NCBI GenBank assembly: GCA_949357655.1
Contig: CASHTG010000003.1
Span: forward strand, 186,001 to 250,000
DNA from: Parascedosporium putredinis
Lineage: Eukaryota; Ascomycota; Sordariomycetes; Microascales; Microascaceae
Direction: 5' to 3'
DNA: 64,000 bases
Under the pieces are notes generated by a model. It saw only the letters and a list, made by a program, of their open reading frames with translations, made no database searches and was not told where the DNA came from. The translations under genes were made by a program, and so were the position numbers. Below, one piece after another: positions 24,037 to 35,344 of the stretch (the first letter of the stretch is position 1; each line of letters starts with the position of its first letter).

Positions 24037-25703
24037 CTACACCGCGCGCACATGCACAACCCCCAAGCTCCCTAGCATCCACTCCCTCCGGTCCGTGACA
24101 GGCAAGTCAAGATCGCAGTAGTGATTCAGTATCTCCTCGCCCGCGCGTATCCCGCCCGGCGCCCCGTCCACGACGCGCCGCTCTCTCGCCCACAGCGTCA
24201 TGCGGCCCCCACTCCCACGTCACGTTGGGATCGCAGTCGTGGTTGGCGAGGCACCAAAAGGGATGGACGGCGGCGACCTCGGGCCGGCCGTCACGCGGGT
24301 TCTTGCGCGCCGATGCGGTTCCGCGGAACTTGGCGTAGAGGGTGTTGAACACCCACACGTCAAAGTCGGCGAGGTGGCTGTAGACGTCGTAGTCCATCTT
24401 TTCCAGTATGTGCAGGGGCATCTTGATGTTGTACTCGAAGCTGAACGGCAGAGTCCAGGTGGAGGGTGGGAGGTGCGCGTCATCGTCATCGTCATCGCCC
24501 TCGCCCTTCGTCTGCCGCACGCTCTCCGCCGTGGGCACAAAGTCGCCCCAGATGTACTTGACCTCGAGGATGTCGAGCGGGTGGACCTCCTGGCAGGCCG
24601 ACATGGCGAGGACGCGCGCGAGCAGCAGCATGTGTAGCCTCTGATCCGCCTCCCTATGTTTAGGGTCCTTGCCGATGGAGTCGACCTCCTTCTCGCATAC
24701 GGCCGGGTGGTACTTTTCCTGGGCTTGCTCAAAGCAAAACGGGCTGCAAAAGACGGTATCGTAGCATTCGGGGCAGCTGACCGACTCGCCGCTGCTATCG
24801 CCCAGCCGGGGCAGCTCCTCGCCGCAAGCGTCGCACAGTAGGTCCTTGAACCGGTTGTTCGCCGTCAAGAGGCTGTACTCCTTTAGAACCGCCTCTCCAG
24901 CCGTAATGTCCTCGTCGGCGAACAAACCTAGCTGGAGGCACGTTTTAGACTCCCTTGCGTGCTTCTCTCTGTCCCTACCACGGTGGCTGCTGCTCCCGCC
25001 GCTTCGACCTCTGCTTTTACTTCCTCTTCCGCCAGAACGGGTAGTTCCGTAGCCCTGACAGAGCACTTGGGCGCCATTTCGCGCAGCTTGGAGTTAAGAA
25101 AGTCCTGCGTCTCCTGCGAGTACCGGTCGGCTTCGTGGTCGTTCCAAGGATACACTTCTCTCCGCGCGAGGCCCCAATCCGGCAGATCCTCCCCGCGACG
25201 TCTTCTCGCTTTAACCTCCGCCGACCGGCAGCGAGGATGCGCTCCTGGAGCTTCTTGGTTTCCTGCTGAGGGTCTAGCTCAAGCGCGCGCTCGCAAAACT
25301 CGTAGGCGCTCTTCAGGCACCCCGCCTCATAGAGGCTCGCGGAGAGAAGGTTGTACGCTCTCAGAGAGCAAGCGTCGGCCATCTTGCATAGCGTTGCCTC
25401 TTCGTCGGCCCCGGCATCCGAGGCACTAGGAAAGAACTTGGCCACATGGTTCCTAAAGGATTCGGTAGCTGCTTCGTGATACTCGGCGGCATCGTCCTTG
25501 ATGTCGTCGGAGAGGAGCAGGGCCCGATAAGCGTCCCCTGCGGCCAAATCGGGGTAATCGAGGTTGCGATGGACGCTGGCGCGCTCAAGGTAGAGAAGAA
25601 TGTCGTATGGCTCCTCCTCCAGTTTCGCAGTCACATCCTTGCGCCTTGCGAGCAGATCAGGATATACTAGGGCATCCTCGTCACCTTTCCATGGGACCTC
25701 CAT
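24037..25703 (-). CDS. TPR / zinc-binding / SET-domain methyltransferase
   Basis: Likely SMYD-like protein lysine methyltransferase; substrate unknown. ATG at 25703 (MEVPWKGDEDALVYPDLLAR). Residues about 10-165 are helical and TPR-like (YDILLYLERASVHRNLDYPD, then LKSAYEFCERALELDPQQ). The first SET segment reads LGLFADEDITAGEAVLKEY, split by a zinc-binding insert with CDACGEEL, CPEC, CSPFC and HPAVCEKE, as in SET-MYND proteins. The C-terminal SET core has FWCLANHDCDPNVTWEWG (about 24220-24275 on the plus strand), GEEILNHYCDLDLP, and a stop at 24039-24037. The NH-CDPN and NHYC motifs build the SAM pocket. Frame changes occur near 25191-25194 (C4 to C5 repairs), about 25040-25060, and near 24206-24210. 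Asp replaces the more usual Ser in NHSC-type motifs (NHDC). About 555 residues. No intron is needed. Confidence 0.85.
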
Positions 25704-28576
25704 TCTTCCCTTTATTCTCCCTTTCCCTTTTGTTTACTGGCTCGGATTGGTGATTAATACTAGGATCACCGTGTGCATGTGTATGTGTGGTACAGCCAAA
25801 CTCGTCACCTTGTCCGGTTCTGCGCCTGCGCCCGACCTAATAGCAATGTCTTCTACGTGCGAGACTGTTTAGAAAATCATAAAAGCGTTCAAAAACCCTG
25901 CAAACAAGCGCTCTTCCGAGCGAGGTGGGGTGCGCTTGCCAAAAATCGGGAACTGAAATTACCCCTCCAAGGAGAAGGGAAAAGATTCCCAAGAGGGAAG
26001 GAAGGTGGGGCAGTCGTAATGCGGACTGGGCTATGGCTATTAGTCGAAACAGTTACAAGGCCAACTGTGGGTTCTCGACCGCGGAGCGCCGCGAAATGTA
26101 CTTTGCAGCCGCAGTGCCAGAAGATCTGGATCTACATATGTAGATGGTTATTTACGACATTCGCACTCCGGTTTGTGTGGGAGTTTTTACAAATTCAGTC
26201 GCAGATGGTAGATACCTGAATACTAGGCGTCGAATATTCCAACTAACAAGCGGAAGCACCGGCACCGGCTCTGGCTTAGAGCTAGGTTTCTTGCCACCTG
26301 CGCACCGCGCCAGCTGCACCCGACTTCTCATCTAACCGCTCCAACTTAATCTAGTGTAGCCTCGGGCGTGTTTCTCATGTCTCCCAATGGCTCCATCATA
26401 ATAATATTGTGTTTCATCTAGATCAATCCTTTCAAATCATTGAAAATGGGAAACAACATGGCGATGACGCTCTAGTGAACCTTGCGCCGCAACCACCCCA
26501 CTTGTGTCCTCTCTCAGACTTAGCGTGGGTTCCAGGGTATCGGTTTCCTAGCGCAACGTCATCCGATGATCTCGTTCCTCACTCTGGTGACCGGCTTGTT
26601 CTGGCCCCCAAATCCTCCCCTTGCCGGATGGTCGTTATCACAGGCTCGAAGTACGCTCGACTCGGCCGCCATCCTAGCCTCTTTTTGGTCTGGTATTTTG
26701 GCCTCTCGCTTTCCTTATCTAAACTAGATGTCTGGAAAAAGTAACCAAATACGTCATCCCGCACTCGCACACTTTGGGCGTGTTATAGTGGTGGGTGGTT
26801 ACCCCCTCTCCCTACCTTTATCTTTCTCTCTTTGAGCAAAGCCATTTTGGAGAAAAGATAGGAGCACCCCATTTCGGTGTGGCCAACGGGAACAACTCGG
26901 GTCCCGAGTGGCGGAGTGGAGGTGTGGTGAGTCCCGGTACTTGGACCAACTTCACCGAAGCCACATGGCGAAGTCGTCATGGCTCACAGGCTAACGCTAG
27001 TATAGGGCTCTAGAATCGGTGTTCAAAGTTTCTGTGACTCGCTGGTGCCCCGCTGCAGCTGCCGTCTAGGACTGGACCGCCGAAACTTGGTGGGCCAAAA
27101 CGCTGAGGGGAGTCCGACACTGATCGAAGGCCGAAGAAACAGGACACTCTATAACTAGCTTTTCGTCGTGATACCCTGGAAAACCTTTTGATTGCCTACC
27201 GCTAGAGCGGGATGCAGGGATGGCTACCGCCATTGATACACAAACTGGAAACCGGCTCATGCTCTCCAAGAGGTACTAGGGTGCGCTCCTAACTAGAAAT
27301 GTGTGGTCAAAACATAGATGTCTTGACGGAACTTGGTGAGTTGTGATGGACTGGATCCAATGGCCTCGTCATCTTATTTCCTTCTAGGACACTTCGGCGC
27401 GGCGTGTGGCAGTGAAGGACAAAAGCAGTAGCTTAGCGTCAAGCTGGTTCAAGGTTCGGGCCCCTTCCTTCCCAATGTACGAGCCCGTTGCGCTTTCCGG
27501 TTTTGGACCGATCTTCTCGATTGTTTGGGTTGTATCCTTCCAATCTCACAGGGCCCACTAGCACCTGCCTCAAGGCACACACACCGGTTTGGTCGGCCGA
27601 GCGAGGCAAGAGGGAAGCAATTACTCTGCTTCCTCTTGCACGCCGGAGCGGTACAAAGGCTGGTCTGGGAGGGTCGAAGCTAGGCAACTCCGCAAGGGCG
27701 GAAGCCCACTGTGGCGTCTTTTTTCGTTTTGACAGCAGACACTCACGGTACCCGTTGCCTCCCCTCCTCTACTCTAGGGCAAGAGCATTCGTTTATTAGT
27801 CGTGCCTTCCCCCACCCTAACCTAGGGAGCTTGCAGCTCTAGAGCTTTGCTTGGTGTTTGAACACGGACGATCCTTGATTCACCAACGAAATTAATTGTT
27901 TACACTCTGAAGAAAACGGCCGGGCTGTTTGTTACCAGCCCGAGATTCCACTCATTTCTAGAAACCGAAAGGACCACATCCCCAGTTTCACGCAGGGAAG
28001 CACCTTCTTGGCAATCGGCCTTGCGGCACATTCGAGAAGACCATAGAACCGTCAATCAGACCAACGCGAGCTTGGAAGCCATCAGCTCCTCTTGCTTGAG
28101 TCCCGGGCAACGGGAAACCCAGATCCAGGCCTTGGCCTAGACCTGTTGCACACGGCGCACCGCCAAGCGTCTGACTACATTACTTGTAGTTGCCTCGATC
28201 ATCTTTTTCCCAATCTCGTGCCGACGGATATTTTTACCCCTCAGCTCCCACGTCCTCTTTCAAATCTACCCCTCCTCCCCCACCAAACTCATTATCGTTA
28301 TCGATAGTCCAATACATACATACCCTCCCTCCCTCCTCGACGGGCATTGATCAATTGCACTTTGGCACTCGTCAATCACGTCTTGACAAATACCACCCCC
28401 ACTTCGACTTGGTCTAAATTTCTCAAGTTTCAAACAGAAAAAAAGGCTCGAATATCTCCTCAACTCCGGGCTTGAAGCGCTCACATTTCACGCCATCCGC
28501 CTCCCCTCTCACCCACGGATAGAGCTTTCTTTTCTAGCACCTTTTACAGGCCACTGTATTCCAGCACAACTTCACA
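25704..28576. other. Divergent intergenic region between the SET gene and 6PGL
   Basis: 2.9 kb containing both promoters. No gene is visible. The middle (about 26000-28000) is AT-richer, dense in stops, and has no long open frame, so a degraded element is possible, but I cannot identify one. The last 400 bp before 28577 are CT-rich, as expected of a fungal leader. Confidence 0.5.
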
Positions 28577-29358
28577 ATGACGGGCCAGGCGAATCTCTGC
28601 GCGTTCCCCGACGTCGATATCCTCGCTCCGGCGCTCAGGACCTACATTGCCCAATGTGAGCAAGCTGGTCTTTTGCGACACGACGTATTCAAGATCGCCG
28701 TATCGGGTGGCTCTCTCCCCAATACCCTTGCCCGTGCTCTACTAGCGCCCGCGACCGGTCCTGCCGACGAATTACACTTTGACAAGTGGGAAATCTTCTT
28801 TGCTGATGAGCGCGCCGTGCCCCTTGACCACGCCGACTCCAACTATGGCCTACTGAAGAAGGAGTTCCTCGATAAGATCCCGGCCGATCAGGGACAGCCC
28901 ATCGTTCATCCTATCGACGTCCAGCACCTTGATGACGTGCAAGAGCTCGCCGACCAGTACGAGCAAGTTCTGGTCAAGAGCTTCGCTAGCAGGGATTCGG
29001 TCAAACTCCCCATCTTTGACCTCGTGTTGCTTGGCTGCGGACCCGACGGCCACACCTGCTCCCTCTTCCCCGGGCACGCCCTCTTGAGGGAGACGACGGC
29101 CTGGGTCGCCCCCATCGAAGACTCTCCCAAGCCTCCCCCAAGAGAATCACTCTGTCTTTGCCCGTCGTCACACACTCCGTCAGGGTCGCCTTTGTGGCTA
29201 CCGGCGGCGGCAAGAAGGATATTATGAAGGCTATCTTTGAGCGAGGCGACGATCTCCCCTGCGCTCTCGTCAACTCGGCTACTGGTGAGAGGTGTACCTG
29301 GTTTGTCGATAACCCCGCCGTGGAAGGAGTCTCGTACCCGAGGAAGGGTTTCTTGTAA
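28577..29358 (+). CDS. 6-phosphogluconolactonase
   Basis: Hydrolyses 6-phosphoglucono-1,5-lactone to 6-phosphogluconate, step two of the oxidative pentose phosphate pathway; cytosolic, SOL family. ATG at 28577 follows a CT-rich leader. Family motifs in order: FKIAVSGGSLPNTLAR (sugar-phosphate binding), WEIFFADERAVPLDHADSNY, and FDLVLLGCGPDGHTCSLFPG carrying the catalytic-site His. The original frame derails after SPKPPP; adding one C to the C5 run at 29135-29139 restores KRITL and then LPVVTHSVRVAFVATGGGK, IFERGDDLPCALVN and a TAA at 29356-29358. About 261 residues, the usual length. No introns. Homologues carry the motif as GPDGHTASLFPGH, so the match is strong. Confidence 0.95.
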
Positions 29359-30083
29359 TTGTTGAAAATGCGGGAAAACAGGACGAGGGACGGGGAACGG
29401 ACCGGAAAGCGAAATGATCAAGAAAAGAAGAAAAAGAAGGAAAACAAAAGCGAAAGAGGAAGCTAAGGAAGCCTTCTTTTTGAAAAAAAGACAACCAAAA
29501 ATGGTATGATTTCACGGCATGAATATGAAGCAAAGGATTGACCTTGCGTGTTTTTGACTGAGCCTATCCTGAACCTATACTGTGAGGTTATGGTTGATTG
29601 CGAGCCATATCAGGTGGAGTGGCTGGGCGAAACGGAGGACGAAGAAGCGCGGTTCCTTGGTGGAAGGTCTTTATTCGCATCTTATGCGGTGGATACCTCG
29701 CCTCTGCCTTAGGGAAGTGTAGTAGCCTCTGGAAATAGCAGGCCCAGGCATGGACGGAAGAAAGGATGAAACGCCTTGTCTCATCAGCGGGTCCACGACA
29801 GAGTCAATGTGCGCGCGCGAACAAGTCTTTAGCGAGAGAGGCTAGTTAAGAGAATTTTCGATATTTGATATGTCCGGTTCCCTCACCACTGAGAGTGTTT
29901 TTATCACGTACATGTAGATTTCGTGCTCGCCTTAGATCGAAGTGAAACAATGTGTTTATGATTGTAGAAGAGGTTCGGGCGCCTTGCTTTTGTGCAAGTG
30001 CGCTTGCAGGCTTTTACCGGGCAGAGACCTCAGTCTCTCGCCCGGCGCCTTCCGCTTAAGAGTCTGGTATACAAAGATCATCA
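29359..30083. other. Convergent spacer downstream of 6PGL
   Basis: 725 bp between two 3' ends; purine-rich at the start (likely 6PGL 3' UTR). No gene or RNA motif seen. Confidence 0.6.
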
Positions 30084-32023
30084 TCATGGATGCCGAGCCG
30101 GCATCGCGTTTTCCTCATCTTCACAGGGCCCTCCAAATTGCTCCTGCACCGCTACCCCCATCCTTTTGTCTCCCACGCTCGCAATGACGCTAGTGATCCA
30201 CTCCCGCTCAGCGGCGATGACGGCGCTCTCGACGTCGGCAGCGACCCTGAGCTCCTCGCGCATGCCGTTGACGAGAGCACGACAAGCGGAGAGGATGCGC
30301 TCGAGGGAGCTAGGGACGGGGGCGGGGCGGGCGGGGGCACCTGGACACCGACGAGGCCGCGCTTTCGACGCAAGGCGCGATCGTGGTCGAGGTCGTGGCC
30401 GGCGTTGGGCGGGGCGGGAGGAGGCACGTCGCCGAGCTGGGCGAGCTGGGCGTCCCAGGCGTCGAGTTTGCGGGAGAGGAGGGCGGCCTCGTCGTGCCAG
30501 GCGCGGTCGAGGTCTGGGATGAGGAGGGGTTCGTCGTCGTCGTCGAGGAGGGAGGGGAAGACGGGAGAAGAAGGGTGAGGGGAGGAGAAGAGGAAGAAGA
30601 AGAAGAAGAGGTGTTTGGGGCAAAGGACGAGCGGGCGGCGCGGAGTTCGGAGACGCGGTCGACCCAGCGGTCGAATTTGCGCATGAGGCGGGCGTATTTG
30701 CCGGAGGGTTCGGAGAGGGACCAGAGGGCGGAGAGGAGGGGGTCGAGGAGGAGGATCTTGGCCTCGAGGACGGCGAGGGCTGCTGCTGCTGCTGGTGCTG
30801 CCCCTGGGTCGTGGTGGACGGGGCGGATAGGTGAGGGTCAGCGCCGGCCCAGCGGAGGAGGGCGGAGGCGTTGACGAGCTCGAGGCGGGCGGCTTCTTGG
30901 GCGCCGACGTCGGCGGAGGCGTGGGCGAGGGCGGCGAAGCGGGCCGAGAGGCTGGCGCGGGCGGAGGCGTGCCAGGCGGCGAGGGTGGGGGCGGCGGCGC
31001 GGTGGAGCAGGTGGAGGCGGAGGAGCTCGTTTTGCAGGCGGAGGGTGTCGGCGGAGAGAGCGAGGTTGGAGGGGAGTTTGGAAGGGGACGGGGGCGCGAG
31101 GTAGGTGGATGTGAGGGGCTTGGGACCGGGGTTCTTGGCGGGGAGTAGTGCTGCTGGAGGGTGGTGAAGGCGGGTTTGAGGCGGGAGGGGAGGGCGGTTG
31201 GGCCAGGGCCGGTGCTGGTAGTAGTAGTGGTGGCTGTCGCGCTGGGTGGGCGGGCGACGGCGGAGGAGGAGTTGGTGATGCTGGCGGAGCCTGTGCGGGT
31301 GTGGTGCGTCCCCGCGGGGCGGGCGGATGACGTGGTGCGCGGTCGGGGGCGGCGGCGGCGGCGGTGACGGTGGTGGAGGAGGAGGCGGAAGAGGATTGGG
31401 AGGGGGCCGGAGGGTGGTTGCGCCGGTGAGGGCGGTGGCGCTGGATTTGGCTCTCGTGTGGGATGAGAGGGTGGCGCGGACGCGTCCCGGCTGCCGGTGG
31501 ACGCGATGCCGGACCTCGTCCTGGTGTGGGACGGCCCCGTCCTCGTCCTCGTCATCGTCGTCCCTGTGGTTGTCGTCGTCGTGGCTGCAGTACCGGCTCC
31601 GCTACCCGCGGCAGCCGCACCTGCGCCGGCGGTCCTCGCCCTCGCGCGCGTCATCATCGTCGCCGTCGCCGACGTCGTCCCCGCAGCAGAAACCACCCGC
31701 GACGACGAAGGCGGATACCGCGCTTCTCCCCACCACCACCACCACCACCACCACCTACTACGTTACCGCCCCCGACGCCTCCTCGCGCGGCAGCGGATCC
31801 TCGCACGGGTAGCCCCGTCGAGGACGACGAGGACGACGGCGGTCGTGCCCCGTGACGGTGGCCGAGCGCTGCAGACCGCCCGATCCCGACGGCGGCTTGA
31901 CGGGTAACCGGCTGGGGAAATGGTCCGCGGGTCAGCCGTGCCCGCTAGTTCCTGCCGGTGGGAGTGGTGGTTCGCGCCGCCAACGTCGCCGGCGGGCTTG
32001 CGGAGAGACCTGGAGCGGTTCAT
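30084..32023 (-). CDS. Conserved fungal protein of unknown function, helical, frame-broken
   Basis: Chosen start ATG 32023 gives MNRSRSLRKPAGDVGG, followed (after one frame change at 31914-31917) by SRLPVKPPSGSGG, a basic, Ser/Pro-rich N-terminus. A conserved LKPAFTTLQQHYSP motif then leads, via a G4 break at 31140-31143, to KPLTSTYLAPPSPSKLPSNL and a helical region (LRLQNELLRLHLLHRAAA). Later segments: LEAKILLLDPLLSALWSLSE, GKYARLMRKFDRWVDRVSEL, LDRAWHDEAALLSRKLDAWD, and a C-terminal ERILSACRALVNGMREELRV block, ending at the stop near 30084. The last shift is at 30333-30337 (G5 on plus). The layout (disordered basic head, LQQHYSP motif, coiled-coil tail) is seen in uncharacterised ascomycete proteins; a cytoskeletal or kinetochore role is only a guess. 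A CAC/GTG tract at about 31730-31760 encodes polyglycine-like sequence. About 645 residues. Confidence 0.65.
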
Positions 32024-33907
32024 TTCGGTATTGTGAACCTTTTTGCCGGTCGTTTCTGTTGTATGGGACGGTGCTGTTTTTCTTCTCCGTCGGTTCCCCT
32101 TGAGGAATTGATTTTGGGGGCAAGGGTTTTTTGGTTTCGGGCTCTTTGGCTTCCCTTCCCACTCTACAATAGATCGTGACCCTCCTTCCGTTGTTTCTCG
32201 TGGCTACAGTGCTCTTCGATGGAAAGCCGCGCGCGTCTGTCCCACTCACCCTCAGCCTCGTGTGGGGTGTTGTCGTTTTGGCGGGGAAACGATTCGGGCG
32301 GTGTGTGTGTCTGTGTGCGCGCCCCGGGTTTTTGGCAAAGGCTAAATAATAGTCGGCCACCACCCAGTCTCGCAAGTGACGCGTCGTGCACAACGCCAAA
32401 ATTCGTGCCACTTGCTATCACTTTCGAGATAACGGTGATACGGAGTCCGCCCATCGACTTTGGCCAAGCGGCGGATTATCATGGAAACGGGCCTTTCTCA
32501 GTGGACAGCGGCCGACAAAGAACCGATAGAGTGAAAAGAGGACTAGAAGAATAAAAAATATCAAAACCTCCCAAGATGATGAAGCAAGAGACTTGATCCT
32601 CGCTACCTAATCAACCGGGCCGTACTCGATCTCGGGGTTGGAAAAGGGTACATTCGGCGAACCGCAGAAAAAGGAAAACGAAATCCAGTTGCTAAAAATT
32701 GTAAACCCGCTGAACAAATCATCAACACCAAATCGTACATGTAGCCAGCACACACCAGACGTCTACTAGCTTTTCCCAGAGCTCCAGTATCGATCCTTCC
32801 CCTGGGCCCTATTCCTTTAAACTCGAGTAATTGAAGATAAAAATAAAAATAAAGACGCCGTCCATCAACGTATCCATTTTCTATTCGATCCACCGACAAC
32901 TCATGACTGATCAACTGCCTCCCTTCGAGGCCTGACCGCTTCTGCACCGACAATGCATTTCTGAGTTGTTCCTGCGTTACCTTTCCCCACACACAGACAG
33001 ACACAAGGACACACACCAGTACAAACACGCGCACACACCCATGTTCCGCGCACTTACACATCAGTGATGCAGGCGCGGGCTCTTTTATCCCCATTGACCA
33101 GTTGTCCTTATACACGTCGCCCACCGCTGTCCGCCGCAGCACACGCCAGATCCCAGTGCTCCCGGGGCAGCCCCGTCAAAGAATCACGCCTGTACAAAGG
33201 ACAAAACATTGGGCGAGGCTCCCGTCGAGATCTAACGACGTCTTCACCTAATGCTCGTTTTCTTCTTCATTTATCACATAGAACTATTGCATTCTAGTAT
33301 AGTATGTCAACACAGAGCGCAGAGGATATAAAAGGGCATCTATATTATGGCGGGAAAGGGGGCAAAAAGTTATGTAAATGGTATCAACAACCCAGGTATC
33401 CGTCTATATGAAAACAATGTAGAAGTGTAACAAATAGGAGGATAAGAAGAGAAAAGAAAAAAGGAATCAGTGTAGATGATGAAGCTTAATGTTCCACAGC
33501 CTCCCCTTGATCCATATCAGAAAAGTAAAACAAGGGCAAAAAAGAGCACCCTCCCGCCCATATTCAATGATACCCAAACCAAACCCGGCCTTGTCCAAGG
33601 CCACCAGACCAATCTGAGGCCCGAGGGGAGCTTTCAAGTTGCTTTTACCCCTTTCCCATTCCCGTGGTGTTCCGTTCTTCCCATGAGATAAGACATAAGA
33701 CCGCCTTTTCATTCGTAAAAGATTTGCCCAAACCACCACCCCCTTCCTTATTTCATACAGGCAAGAAGCCCGATGGGGGAGTGTTAAATATGACATAGGA
33801 AAATAGTAAGAGGTTCGTCAAAACCGCCTCGGAGGATTCATCGTACGGATGTTGTGATCGCATGCGTGTATGTGCGCTAGGGTATCGTGTGATGTGGTAT
33901 TGATACC
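32024..33907. other. Intergenic region with one doubtful small gene
   Basis: 1.9 kb between two minus-strand genes. Around 32607-33209 there is a possible two-exon gene (separate entry). The rest, especially 33230-33900, is AT-richer without conserved frames and is probably the 3' UTR of the polyQ gene. GT/AC-rich sequence lies at about 32990-33045. Confidence 0.5.
32607..33209 (-). CDS. Possible small two-exon gene of unknown function
   Basis: Minus strand: ATG at 33209, exon to 33058, donor GTAAGT, acceptor TTTTTAG, second exon 32691-32607. The second exon reads NWISFSFFCGSPNVPFSNP, then EIEYGPVD and TAG. The first exon reads GSTGIWRVLRRTAVGD then VYKDNWSMG in one frame and DKRARACITDV in the next; the change falls at a GGGG run, as elsewhere in this window, and an in-frame TAA is met otherwise. 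About 79 residues. The intron would be 366 bp, long for this locus. I do not recognise the product; it could also be the tail of a longer gene or chance. Confidence 0.3.
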
Positions 33908-34994
33908 TTAATACTGCCTCATCTCCTGCATAGAGTGCTGCTGCCGCACCATGGGGTGCTGGCCCCTGTTCTGCTGCTGCTGCGGGGGTTGCTGTCCATA
34001 ATACATGTCCTGGCCATAATTTTGCCCGCCGTAACCTTGGTTATACCCTTGGCTTTGGCTCTGACTGTAGCCTTGATTGTAGCCTTGCTGAGGTTGGCTA
34101 TATCCGTATCCACGGTCATCGTAGCTGCCAGGGTTGTAAGCGCGATACTGCTGCTGCTGTTGCTGCTGCTGTTGCTGCGGCTGTTGCTGCGGCTGTTGAT
34201 ACTGTTGCTGCTGCTGCTGCGGGAATTCCTGATACGACGCCTGGTTCTGCATTTGCTGTCGCTGCGCTGCCTGAGCCTGCATCTGGGGCTGTTCTTGAGA
34301 GACCCGGTGGTCCTCCTCCCGAGGGTGCTGCTGGGCGTGACCCCGGGCCCGATCCTGTTCATGCATGGGCACCGCCACTTCCTGAGATTCTTCCACTACC
34401 GCCGCCAGCGCCTCGGCGCTCACCGGCCTCGAACCCTGAGACGAAGTCGCGTCTACAGACGGCGGCGGGTTTTGAATGTGCTCCAACACCTTGGTGAGAT
34501 CTCGCTGGTGCGTCTGCAGAAGACGCATGCACGTTCCACACACTCGAAGCCTGCACCAAGCGCACTGCCATCTCAGCTCATTGTCCTCGAGCTCGCACGT
34601 CTGGCACGCAAGCGAGTAGTGCTTGTTTCGCGACATAATCATCTTCGTGTGCTTCTGGAAGCACCCGTGATGTGAGTTGGTGAGCGGCGTCGGCTTGAAC
34701 ACCGCGTTAGGCCCCGTCGGCTGCGGCTGCGTCGTCTGCGTCACCGGGAAGTACATGGCGCGGGGATCCGGCGCCGGAAGCTCGTCCTGGATAAGCTCGC
34801 GGTACACCGTCCCATCGGACCGGCGACCGTTGCTCGAGGGTGGTGTGGGAACGGTAGAAGTACCATAATCCGTGGCAAAATTGGGGTGGCTCGCCACACG
34901 ATCTAGGCGCCCGTCCACCGATGGCGCGCGCACATCGTTGCTAAGTCCGGGTGCTTCGGGCCGTCCTCGAGATTGGGGTACATGTTGCTGCTGT

Positions 34995-35026
<32 letters not shown>

Positions 35027-35312
35027 TTGTTGTTGTAATTTCTGGCCGGGCATGGGGTGATTACGTGTTGACGAGGTTCGAGGCGGGAACTTTTGTTGCT
35101 GAGGCGTTTCTTGGGCCGAGGCTGGCGAAGTCGCACCATTTCCCACGAGCTCGGAAGCTGGGGCTGGCGGCCTTTCGTTGCTGGTCTGCGGGCGTTGATA
35201 TGGAGAAATCTCGGGCAGGCTTCGAGCAGCGTGCAAATCCGAGGCCGGCGCGGGAGCCGGAGGGAGGGAAGAGACAGCAGGAGCAACGGGTTTCTGGGCC
35301 ATGTTAAGGGAA

Positions 35313-35344
<32 letters not shown>

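Noticed and set aside
30152..31696. 514-codon minus-strand Pro/Ser/Thr-rich frame taken as one protein
   Set aside because: It is partly an out-of-frame reading of the 30084-32023 gene; conserved helical segments lie in neighbouring frames.
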